Under the pieces are notes generated by a model. It was not told where the DNA came from, did no database searches, and saw only the letters and a program-made list of their open reading frames with translations. This document shows positions 26,401 through 35,900 of a stretch of 64,000 bases of DNA, piece after piece. Where the stretch lies: positions 80,563,410 through 80,627,409 of the forward strand of contig NC_134839.1 of the NCBI RefSeq assembly GCF_965363235.1, read 5' to 3'. The stretch comes from Mytilus galloprovincialis. Taxonomy: Eukaryota > Mollusca > Bivalvia > Mytilida > Mytilidae. Made by a program: the position numbers and the translations under genes. Each line of letters begins with the position of its first letter. Position 1 is the first letter of the stretch.

Positions 26401-29400
26401 CATTATGAAATATCTGTGTCATTGTTGTCTACAGACATGATGGTAATGTCCAAATTTTCATAACTACATAATCCTTCCCTCGTTTCCTCCAATGGTGACA
26501 TCATCCATTTGTACAAGTATCATGCATAGATATCAAATACAGTATAGGCTTTTCAGATTTACCTTTCTTGCTTCCAGTTTCAGTGACACCCTCATAAAAA
26601 TATTTCTTATACTCATCCTTTTCTATGTGTTCAAAGTGAGTAATCTGAAATATAGAATATATCATGTATATTTATTAGATATGTAAACATGGTAAAGGTG
26701 TACACAAAAGTATCTAAATGATTACACTGAAACTTACCTTAAAAACTTTTTTTAAATAAATTACAATAAATACATTCTTTGTTTTAATCAACAGCTTATT
26801 GTGTTAAGTGGTTAATTAGCATTCAGTACATAATGTGAACAACAGATTTCGGCAAAAAGTCAGCATATATATAGAATACTTTTATGTTTAACATTGGTGG
26901 ATTACAAATAAAATAAAAAATTAAATCAATTAGTATAAATCATTAAACAAAAAATCAATAATCCGCTTTCGGGGTAAGTAAATCTCAACAGACTGATCAG
27001 TTTCCAGTTCCGTTAGTATAAAAGTCCAAGGTTCAAATAATAGCCTGTTTTTTAGTTTCTAGTGCACACTTGTAACATTGACCAATTACCCATAATAATA
27101 AAGTCAATGTCAGATGAACCATGCCAGACAGAAATTTTCACTTTACAATCAATCATTGCTTTAATTATAGTTGTATCTAAGAAAAAAAACTAACATGTAA
27201 CCAGGAAAACTTTTGATTGATCAATAAACCATGAAAATTAGGTCAAGGTCAAATGATGCTTGCCAGACAGACATACACACCTTACAATATTTCCATACTA
27301 CAAATAAAGTTGACCTATTGGTTATAGTTTGAGAAAAACAGACCAATACACCAAAACTTAACACGGAGCATTGAACTGTGAAAATGAGCCATTCATGAGG
27401 TCAAGGTAAAATTAAACCTGCCAGACTTACATGTAGTTTTTGTACAACTTAAAATATTTTCATACGGAGGAGAAATGATAAGAAAGAAATTAACATTACA
27501 AAAAATCTTAACTTATTTTTTTTCAAGAAGTCAATGAACCATGAAAATGAGGTCAAGGATGATGGACATAAGACAGACAGAAACTTCATAACCTAATTAA
27601 GGCATCTATATACATTTGAATCGACGGAAACTTCATAACCTAATTAAGGCATCTATTTAAATCGAATCAAAGTAGGAAGTATCCAGATGAGGTCTTCCAC
27701 CTTCTTCGACATACATTTTTTAAGAAGATAGCTAAAGCTGCAGCAGGATCATTACATATTTTGTACCTATGTCAAGCTTTTTGCTGCAGAAGTCACAGGC
27801 TCAACATGCTCAAAAAATCAATCATTTGTGGATGAAGTCCCCTTTAACGGAAGAAAAATCAATAAAAAAAAATAAAAAATCAGGAAAATTTTACCGAATT
27901 TTTCAATAAACTAATGAACTCAAAATCGTTAACTTTTTTTTCAGACTTTTTTAAATCCATGCATTTGCACAGAAATCTATTTCCATTTCCCAGTCTTGTA
28001 TGCATGAGACTTTGAATAAAATATATATTTATCAGTATAGTAAAATATAGGATTGGAACTCAGTACCAATTCATTTTTAGGAAAAAAAACGTTACCGGAT
28101 GAAAGCATTTCTTTGTTTAAATTGAATATGATGTCATACCTTAAATAACGTCACAACTAAATCCCTAACAACAGAACCAAAATGGAGTACGTAACAGTAT
28201 TTCCGTTCCTTTTATTAACATGTTTGAATTTAAAAAAAAAATCATACAGACATGACCATGATGACAGACTTCGCATACATGTGATGGACTGTGAAACTCA
28301 GATCAGGAGATTTGGAAATTTTGGTCAGGAGATTGGACCTCAGATCAGGAGGTTTTTTATTGACATGTTTTTCATCGTAAAACTAACCGTATGATGTAAA
28401 AATCTGTCTTTTTTGTGTTTTTTGTGTTTTTTTTCTTCAATGTGAATGGCATTAGTTAAAGTCTGTTACTGTATATATTAAGGATTAATTGAGAAGAATC
28501 TTTTTTTCTTTTGTTTTACATTGTTGATTGCTGATGATGATCTTTTTTTATTTGTTTTTCATTGGCATTGGCTTGAGATATAAGAGAGATATATGCTATA
28601 CATTTATTACATAATAAATAAATAATAAATTAACAAACAATAACAATGGGTATGCATGGTTAAAAGCACTAATATGATGACAGAAAACTGATCATTGTCA
28701 TTGTTGAAACTCTTTCACAATAAATAAGTTAAAGCACTGTCTATTTTACACTAATGTCTCAAAGTTTAAGCACTGGTTGTGGAGCACTGTGACCGGTATT
28801 TTCATATACAATAAATGTTTTTCTCGGCATCAAAAAACTTTCGATAAATGTTAAGACAACAACATTCCATTTTCTATCAATGCCGGTATTTATCGGTATT
28901 TAACTTTAATCATCCTTGGCGTGTGTCATAAACAGAAGCCACATCGAGTAATTGATATACAAACACCTTATGATTGTTCAATCAAACTATTATCACTTGT
29001 TAATTAGCCTTTAGCAAGGATTAAAATCTCCACATGTTGCGTAATCAGGTAAGGTCACCGGATACGTTCGATAAACCTCGTGTTTTTACGTCTTAAAAAA
29101 TCTCGGGTTTTTACGATCTCAATGATAAATTTTGTAAACAAAAAAGGAAAAATGGCGACTGAAAATTTTCATTCATGAAATTTTTTCTGCACAGGATTTT
29201 TTTCTCTTAGACGGGAGGGGACCCCTGAAAACGGGAGTTTTGTACTTTCGTCGGGAGGTTCACATGTATGCTTCGTCCCCATTCACACGTAATGCCTGCC
29301 TCATATTATACTAAAATAGATTTCAAATTCTTTCAAATGTATCAGATAAAAGTGTCTGTCTTAGGAAATGTTTAATAAAAAATTGTGAACAGGAGAGGTA

Positions 29401-29635
29401 CCTTTTTGGGAACATCCCGTTTGACAGAAGATGATGATTGCCTCAAAAGAAGTAAACTCTCTCGACTATCTACAGTTTTAAAATATTGAATATGATTCTG
29501 GTTACAAATTGAGCATAATGCTCTAAGGCGTATGCCTGAATTAAAAATCAAATTATTTCGGTGGCAAGGTAGATTAAAAAGCTTGATTCCGAACTTTATA
29601 TAATTTGTTTTCAATTTGCACCAGGAGGCTGACAT
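4890..29635 (-). CDS. VARS2: Valyl-tRNA synthetase, mitochondrial-type, N-terminal two thirds (3' end off window)
   Basis: Class I aminoacyl-tRNA synthetase charging tRNA-Val. Sixteen minus-strand exons, in transcript order: 29402-29635, 26563-26644, 25928-26028, 25097-25227, 24168-24332, 20562-20643, 20216-20335, 16734-16842, 15642-15818, 12878-13106, 12182-12263, 8014-8090, 7515-7587, 6791-6896, 5580-5650, 4890-5015. They total 1965 nt (655 codons) with GT/AG borders and matching phases throughout. Family motifs seen: [15 protein letters not shown] (HIGH type, exon 4), [52 protein letters not shown] (editing domain), [28 protein letters not shown] and [20 protein letters not shown] and the anticodon-binding domain are not in the window; the last donor at 4889 leads into retroelement DNA. 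Exon 1 (78 aa) is basic and Ser/Arg-rich with few acidic residues, like a mitochondrial presequence, and no GST-like domain is present. This and the GTF2H4 neighbour favour VARS2; some segments resemble cytosolic VARS1 equally, so the paralogue call is inference. The start Met is the first in the exon ORF. Confidence 0.93.
6025..6518. repeat. Degenerate minisatellite in a VARS2 intron
   Basis: About 15-18 imperfect units of roughly 26-38 bp built on TGTCATGTTATACTATGGAG plus AATCAACTCTA. Units vary in length and sequence, so this is an old or fast-drifting array. The plus-strand open frames across it are repeat translations. Confidence 0.85.
8353..12061 (+). mobile_element. 3.7 kb TIR DNA transposon, possibly Academ-like, decayed
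   Basis: Both ends carry TAGTCCATCAGCT (8353-8365; reverse complement 12049-12061), then GTGTTACACCCCAGGGTACC (8397-8416, mirrored at 12008-12027). A further subterminal match (GTGTTAGACC... AAAAGTGTCCAAAAG near 8470-8500, mirrored near 11915-11955) makes imperfect TIRs of about 150-190 bp. TTA precedes 8353 and follows 12061, a possible 3-bp target-site duplication. Inside lie plus-strand protein remnants (8664-11493). It sits in the VARS2 intron between exons 8014-8090 and 12182-12263. The XPG/FEN1-like motif and short duplication suggest the Academ superfamily; that is inference. Confidence 0.72.
9039..11493 (+). pseudogene. Broken transposon protein with XPG/FEN1-like C-terminal motif
   Basis: Open frames 9039-9695, 9683-10237, 10310-10525, 10488-10889, 11013-11354 and 11269-11493 follow one another in the same direction with frame changes and look like one decayed gene. 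Recognisable stretches: [20 protein letters not shown] then [17 protein letters not shown] (about 10075-10190), and [20 protein letters not shown] (about 11142-11200). I recall these from a family of uncharacterised, probably transposon-encoded invertebrate proteins. The last resembles the helix-hairpin GCD motif of XPG/FEN1 nucleases. No helicase motifs seen. Exact function unknown. Confidence 0.6.
13186..13578. mobile_element. Short TIR element (MITE), TA-flanked
   Basis: Starts CCCCACGATGCAAG and ends with the inverted TTTTTGTTGCGTGGGG, with TA on both sides, which would fit a Tc1/mariner-type target duplication. Inside, a segment of about 100 bp (TCTACAAAGTATGTCCTTAT ... AGGAGTTGCGATGACAA) occurs twice, near 13245-13335 and 13405-13507. 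It looks like a repeat family I know from bivalve genomes. Lies in a VARS2 intron. Confidence 0.6.
14170..15459. mobile_element. Non-autonomous hAT-like element with 8-bp TSD
   Basis: Starts CAGAGATGGG and ends CCCCAAGTCTG (inverted CAGACTTGGGG). AATAAAGT is present directly outside both ends (14162-14169 and 15460-15467), a perfect 8-bp target-site duplication as in hAT transposons. Both arms (about 170-190 bp) are unusually rich in GATTAC/TAATC words. The centre is AT-rich and holds an (AT)n run at 14421-14455. No transposase is encoded. It lies in the VARS2 intron between exons 12878-13106 and 15642-15818. Confidence 0.8.
14421..14455. repeat. (TA)n microsatellite
   Basis: An uninterrupted TA dinucleotide run inside the hAT-like element. 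Confidence 0.95.
15521..15658. repeat. Tandem duplication of a VARS2 exon-intron donor boundary
   Basis: A segment of about 62 bp (15521-15582) recurs at 15597-15658, offset 76 bp, nearly identical. The right copy contains the last 17 nt of VARS2 exon 15642-15818 and its donor (GGAACAG then GTAAAC on the minus strand); the left copy therefore holds a second, identical donor in the intron. Use of the distal donor would add 76 nt and shift the frame. Confidence 0.88.
16898..17105. mobile_element. Palindromic MITE
   Basis: Left end TACTGTGGATTCAT ... GGATACCAATTTTC; right end has the imperfect inverse (CCACGAAAATTGATACC ... ATGAATCCA). No coding capacity. Another fragment of the same family is likely at 16357-16405 (ACTGTGGATTCAGTACC). 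I recognise the family as a common bivalve MITE from memory. Intron of VARS2. Confidence 0.65.
17219..18327. mobile_element. 1.1 kb non-autonomous TIR element
   Basis: The left end has AGTCTTTCCAC followed at once by its inverse (GTGGAAAGACT), a small hairpin; the right end has GTGGAAAGACT at about 18315-18325. The interior holds CCGGAAGTG motifs (about 18096-18200) and a run of AAGGTCAAAGGTCAAGGTCAAG at about 17678-17700. No gene. VARS2 intron. Confidence 0.55.
18577..20239. repeat. 45-bp minisatellite derived from a VARS2 exon end and splice donor (37 units)
   Basis: Thirty-seven head-to-tail units, 45 bp each except two of 44 bp (deleted base near 18789 and 19014); plus-strand unit starts TCCTTACATTTCTATACACA and goes on CCTCTATATCAGATATTGTA then GACTG. 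On the minus strand each unit reads ACAGTCTACAATATCTGATA, then TAGAG followed by GTGTGTAT. The exon-proximal unit overlaps the last 24-25 nt of VARS2 exon 20216-20335 and its donor at 20214-20215. Units differ by point variants (TTGACT versus TAGACT, CTTT, CATCAG). Confidence 0.96.
20750..22390. repeat. Dispersed repeat with internal CCATGAAAATGAGGTCAAGG units
   Basis: Several imperfect repeats of ACTGAACCATGAAAATGAGG then TCAAGG, and TATAGTTGACCTATTGC, at roughly 140-200 bp spacing, ending in a tail with ACGGAAACTTCATAAC and GGTCTTCCACCTTC. The same family recurs at 27050-27790. Looks like a non-autonomous transposon family with a tandem interior. Open frames at 22260-22552 fall in its tail and are not credible genes. 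Confidence 0.6.
22803..23802. mobile_element. 1000-bp TIR element, CAGGGCTC ends
   Basis: Starts CAGGGCTCACACTAC and ends with the inverse of CAGGGCTCACGCTACC. CTGAAC flanks both ends (22797-22802 and 23803-23808). The terminal CAGGGCTC resembles hAT ends, though the flanking match seen is 6 bp rather than 8. The arms near each end contain GAAGTGACTT / AAGTCGC words. No transposase; VARS2 intron. Confidence 0.65.
25390..25475 (-). repeat. Dispersed mytilid-type repeat fragment
   Basis: GACTTGAATGGAGAGTTGTC then TCATTGGTACTCATACC, the inverse of a repeat whose other pieces occur at 37870-38250, 41930-42070 and 61880-62060 (AAGATGTGGTATGA..GCCAATGA). Recognised from memory as abundant in Mytilus-type genomes. 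Confidence 0.6.
27050..27790. repeat. Second copy of the CCATGAAAATGAGGTCAAGG repeat family
   Basis: Same building blocks and orientation as 20750-22390: ATGAACCATGCCAGACAGA, CCATGAAAAT(T/G)AGGTCAAG, GTTGACCTATTGGTTATAG, ending in a duplicated ACGGAAACTTCATAACCTAA segment (about 27585 and 27630) and GGTCTTCCACCTTC. VARS2 intron. Confidence 0.6.
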
Positions 29636-29969
29636 CTTTAATAAGTTTTGTACCTCAACACTAAAGAGCTCTCCATGTTTTTGTTTATTTTTCCCAATTC
29701 TTTCTGTATCAATATGGGACGAAAAATATTTGACTGAATGAAATTATTGGTTTTCAAATGAATTATACCAATGTTCTATGACTTTACGCATTATAATTCG
29801 ATAACGAAGCAATAACGTGAAATGAGTTCTCCTGTGTAGAAAGGTACATTTAGTCCTAATTTTTTCTTTGTCATTTGTGCGTTTGAAAAAAAGACGATTT
29901 TCTAGAGAAAAAATAAGATATTTATTGACATTAATGAAGAAGAAAAAATCATAAAAAAAAATTGCAAGC
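29636..29969. promoter_or_regulatory. Shared divergent promoter region VARS2 / GTF2H4
   Basis: Only 334 bp separate the VARS2 start codon (minus strand) from the GTF2H4 start codon (plus strand), so both 5' UTRs and core promoters must fit here unless unseen 5' exons exist. I see no convincing TATA box and no CpG-rich core. The stretch is AT-rich, with one CG-containing part around 29785-29820. A bidirectional promoter is inferred from the geometry only. Confidence 0.6.
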
Positions 29970-32900
29970 ATGGCAACTACAAGAAAATTGGACTGTAAAA
30001 ATTTGCATGGTTACTTAAAAACTTTACCATGGCATGTGTTAGACAAACTATATTCACATCCTGCGACTTGCTTGGCTGTATTTAGGTATGTCCATCGAAG
30101 AAACCGATTCAAGATGTTTCGGCCTGACTGCCAGTTCGGCCACAGTCGCATCGGTCTGTTATTTTGGCCATACTGCCAGTTCGGTCATACTTTGTAATGC
30201 ACCAACAGTTAAATTGAAACATTATTTAAAATGTCTCTTACTAATGTATGTCATACAATAGTCAGAGATTACTTCGATGTCCAACGGCTGTTTTGCCAGA
30301 CAAGCTTGGGCCGTGGGACGTCAGAGCTCATCCCATATCAAAAAGTGGATATTTGCCCACCCAAAATAGATGCGCTGCTTCGTCGCTTCTGGTGCTGACT
30401 GGCGGCCTTGGAATTATATAAATCGGGGCATCAATCTGTTCATTTTTCATTTATCTCTTCATTTATGTAAGTTTCACCTACCTGCCAACCTTTATTTTTC
30501 TTATTTAAACAGTTTTCACAGAGACCCATCGATGTCTGCATTTTGACTTTCATTTTCAAAGATTATCACGTGATTAGAGAAAACAAGTGATGATTTATTC
30601 AATTGACCATATTTTAACACCTCGTTTATTTACGATGCAAGTAATCTAAATGGTCGAGAGCTTCCGATTTTTATAGTGGTTGGCACTAAATGCTTAATAC
30701 CGATCTCCTGGAGGTGAAAAATCGTGGTTGGTTACTAAATGTTAAATATCGATCTCCTATAAAGGAGGTGATAAAAGTATAATTATTTGCATATTTGAGT
30801 CTCGAGGTTGCTAAATCCCTCGTTACTTGAAGTCCATTTGAAAATAAAAGAAAAATGTCTGAATCGATGGGTCACTGTGAAATCTGTCTAAATATGAGAA
30901 AATAAAGGTTGGCAGGTAGGTGAAACTTACATAGATGAAAAGATAAATGAAAAATGAACAGATTGATACCCGATTTATATAATTCCAAGGCCGCCAGTCG
31001 GCACCAGAAGCGACGAAACAGCGCATCTATTTTGGGTGGGCAAATATCCACTTTTTGATATGGGACGAGCTCTGACGTCCCACGGCCCCAGCTTGTCTGG
31101 CAAAACAGCCGTTGGACGTCAGAGTAATCTCGGACTAGTCATACAAAAGTCTCTTGTCCACTAGCTATCCTATCCGTAGTCTAAAATCTGTCACCTTATA
31201 ATTTGGTTTGTTCGTTATTTGTGTTTGTACTCATTACACGGTAACCACATTGACGTCACTACGCTTATACCAGCGTTCAAAATTAGTACACAATAGTTTT
31301 TTCTACTCTTGCAAATAAAGAATACATTTTTAAAGATATGTTTTCATTGTTATTCCAAAGTATTGTACAAAAATGCCAATTCTCTAATGGCCGTTTCAAA
31401 CCTGACTTTCAAATTAAAAAAAAAAACATTTCAGAACTTCACAAAATCCCACTTCAAGCCTCCATTGCTTTGTGTACATTCCATTCATCGTCATCAATCT
31501 TAGTCATGCTAGTGGTAGATAAAACAGGCCAAGCAAATTGTAAAATAAAACAACGAAATCATGACCGAATTTTACAAGAACAAAATTCATATATTACAGA
31601 ATCATCAAAATTATCATTTTTTCTACATTTTTGTTTTTCAAATAAATGTGCTTACTATGTTGACCAAGTGAATATGTTGAAAGATCATGAAGATAGGGCA
31701 CCTTTGGCGAAACTAAGGCTTAGTGCACACAATCTTGAAATTGAAAGAGGCAGATACATGCAAGTTAACAGTAAAAGAAAGGTTTTGCAAATTATGTCAT
31801 AATAAAAAAATATGGAAGACGAAAAACATTTATCTTGCACTGCACAAAATATGAACCACAAAGAAATGTTCTTCTATATCAAAATTGTCCAATTTTAAAA
31901 ATCATGACAAACAATCCACAAACTGAGGATGAATATATCCAACTACTACATAATAGCAAGTGTAGAAAAACACTTAGATTAATATCATCTTTTATTAATC
32001 AATCATTTGAATTAAGGAAAAATGTCCTTATAAATGAGTAATATGGACAATTTGAAGCTATAACATACAATTTACTTATGTCAGTAGCCTATTCTAAATT
32101 AACCTATATATATTGATATATTTATAACTGCACATTTCATTGTTCGAAATATGCCTTTTGATATTCTATGTAGTATTGTTTAATTGCTGCATCATTACTA
32201 TTTGTATCCTAGTTGTATGGGCCATTGCCAATTATTGTAATTGAGTTTGTGCCAATAAAATATTTGTATTTGTATTTTGTAATTTTAAGAATTTCAAAAT
32301 GACAAGCACCTAATGTCTTACACAATTTTCCATTGAAAAAAACCTATCCAAATTGAAAGGAAAACTTTTGGAAAAAACAATGTTCAGGCCATAATTTTGT
32401 TCAGGAATATAGAGTACATTTGTAGGTTAATAAAAAACAATAAACATATATATCATGTATATTTTTCATGTCTTTTTTTTTAATTTAATATAAAAAGTTC
32501 AATATTCAGACCATCATGACGTAGGTAAATATTAGAATATAGGACAGAAAGTCACAGGACAAAAAGTCACAATTCATTTTTTCAGATTATTTTCTTTGAC
32601 AAAAAAACGCTTATTTCTACAAAAATATTTTTGTATGTTACTTGAACTATTGTATATGAACCAACTCTGTGAACAAAATTTATCAAAAAAATATCAAAGA
32701 TGATCAAGTAATTGTTAAAAAACCAAAATGTCAAAGTGGCTTGGCACTTACATTGTACATAGCTTCATGGTACCAAGAAATATATCTTTTGCATGATTAA
32801 AATTAAATAAATCTTCATTTTTCAAGTATAACATGTATATAATGACACACTTCCTAAACTTTGATATGAATATATGTATTAAAAAGTAAATATTTCAAGA

Positions 32901-35900
32901 TTTTTCTATTATATATTAAAACAGTTGTCAACAAATTATTTGTGACTTTTTGTCCTACCAAATTTGTGACTTTATGTCCTGTGACTTTTTGTCCTGTGAC
33001 TTTCTGTCCGTTTACCAAATGTTCATACAAAATTCCATTGATGTCCAATTTCATGGCTAAAAATGATGATTCTTATTGAATATTTCCCATATTTATTGCA
33101 AACTATTTCAAAACAATATCACACAAACATATGATATAATTGCCTTAGTTTTAAAAAAATCACCTAATTGACAATAGAGCAATTTGATTGGGTATAATGA
33201 TTCAAAGCGTCACATGGTTTTGACGCCATTGGAAAATGAATGTAAACAAACAGGGTCAGCAGCTTTAGTATGGAGCAACATCGTACATTCAGTGACTGAG
33301 AAACAATTATGAGTAACTAAGCTTGACAATACACCTTAATAAAAAAAATCAAAGCTAAGCCTACCGAAAAAAAAATAAAAAAAATGTCAATAGGTGAAAG
33401 ACTTACCACCATAGCAGGATATATCATATCTTGAATTATGACATCTTGAAAGGGTATTTATTTTTTCTTGCTTTTAACGCCTTTATACTGCTCAGTAAGG
33501 CACAAAAAAATAAAATAGCCTTTCAATATGTCATAATCATTTGGAATAGTCTACTTTCAGACCACACTTTATGACAAAACGATTATCATGATTATTTGTT
33601 AAGTAATATGAGCATGTACATCAAAAGCTTAACATCATAAAACATAAACTGGAAAATTTACAATTTATTTGAGCACAACATTACATACAGTGTATGGTCA
33701 TCAAGTACTCGAAAATAGTATCTACAAGTATTATAAACATTAAAGTCATATGAAACCTCAAATTAAAAAAAAATATGCATATGTTTTTTAAAACTAAATG
33801 GATAGTTTTCATTATACAACTTATGTACATATACTTTTTTCTGAGGAAAATTCTTTAATTTGTCCACATTTAGAAGAAGTTTACTTATTTTTAATTGCTT
33901 GCTGCCAGGAAGCAATTCGCCGACATATTTTCCGTATGCATAGTGACCTAAGCGTGACCCTCCTTGTAAAAATCCGGTGATAGCAATACGCATGAATCTG
34001 TCATTAAAATAAACAATTACCTGATTGTATATGTTAAACACGTGCTAAATACCCATGCTTTTTGTTGATTATTTACTATAAGGTGACAATTGGTAAACTT
34101 CGGGTTCAAAACACGGCATTTAATGAGTAGCCATATTTGTTAAATCATAACAGACAGATAGAAAAAAAATTGACGATTATACGATATATTTGCGTAAAAA
34201 ATGATAAAATCGTGCACAGAAGACTAAGTTTATGATATATACATGCATTGGTTCAAGAATTGGATGAACATTATTTTTCACCAGTCACTCGTTTCTTATG
34301 ACTTTAAATAATTAAATTTATTAATAACAAATGAATAAACCCAACAATTTCTTGGAACAACTTTTAAATTTTAACAGGTACTATGGCCTGATCAGCCTAT
34401 GGCAAAACTATTTGCGTAGCCAAATTGTCTTGAAAGAGAAGTAGCAATTCTAGATTTAAAAAAAAACCTTGCTGGCTGACAGGCATTTTCGATTCTATGC
34501 CTCAGCCATAGTGTATAGTTTATTTTATTTCAATTTCAGACAATTACCAGATTTATCCAAGCACTATGTTATGCGGATGTTATTTATTGAACAACATGTT
34601 TCACAATCAGTGGTAAATCTGTGGGTTAACAGCAAATACCAAGAGTAAGTGCATAATTCTGTAAGACTGAACACTTTTAAAGCCTAATAAAGTTGTCGAT
34701 ATTTGTGAACCATGCATGCTGTAAGCATGGTAAGTACACTCCACATTCTGTATGTGGCTGTCCAAAGTCAGAAGCCTGTAAAATAGGAGATAACTGCATA
34801 GTATTTTATGCTTGGCCTTCCTTAAATATAGGTTTTACTATTACAAATTGAGTTTACATATATAGAGACAATAAAATCAAGTTTTAAGAAGGCCAAGTTC
34901 AATGAATATGTAAATTTTGAAAAATCAAGTCAAAAGTAGTTTACCAATCGTCAAATCTTGTAAATCAATTCAGAAGCGACAAAGTAAGGTAACAAAGACA
35001 AAATTTGAGAACATCACATCACATCAACAGTACAATTGTGTCTACTGTACATCATTGTGTACATGAATCACCCATTGAAAGAACAAAATAATTTTTACTG
35101 AATCAAAATGTTAGAAAAACATCAATGAGACTGCAAGTGCAACCCAACAACACTAGAATGACGAGCTATCCAAAATGAATCAATAAAAAGTATAAAACTG
35201 AACATCCATTTATCAGTAATCTGACATTATAAAATAACAGTGTCTATACATGCTGGTCTTTCAAAAAGTACTGAATTTTGTCACTAATGTTTTGAATTTT
35301 ACAGTGAACAGAAACAAGCAGTAACAGCATTAACTGACCTGAGAGTATGGCACGAAGAGACTATGACTGGTGGACTTCAAGGATGGAAAATGAATCAAAC
35401 TTTCAGAAAGAATATGAAAATAGCCTTACTTGGAGGGTAAACATGAAAGAAATATTCAATTATCTAATGCAAATGTAATACAGATTTATTTCAAAAGTTT
35501 ATGTTTAAGAAGAGTCAAAATGCCTCATTTTTAAGAGACATCATCTTTTGTATTGGAATGATTTTTGTGGTTCTAATTATTTGTCACCTCACCCAGGATT
35601 TTTCTATCATTTGCCTGATCATCAAATACCAAGGGGTGTCAATATAGGACCTATTTTCCAATCCAATTTTTCTTATCTTAAATCCTAAATTTACTCCGAA
35701 ATAAGGCTGAGAAAGACATTCATCATGTTCATGCGTCTATTCCAAGTCAGTTAAATTTGTACACAGTTGCTGTTTGATAGTTGATAGTCACTGTAACATA
35801 AAGACCTACAGATTTAGATTTATCATATTGTTTAGACTTTTGTCTATTATAAAAGATAGTATTTTGACCTTTAAATGTCCTGAGTTTTGGGTAACTAGCT

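Noticed and set aside
28182..28394. 70-codon frame beginning with a hydrophobic stretch
   Set aside because: Short, no recognised domain, in a VARS2 intron; no splice context found.
4890..29635. Cytosolic VARS1 identity
   Set aside because: Several segments fit VARS1 as well, but the targeting-like N-terminus, missing GST-like domain and GTF2H4 neighbour fit VARS2 better. Kept as an alternative.
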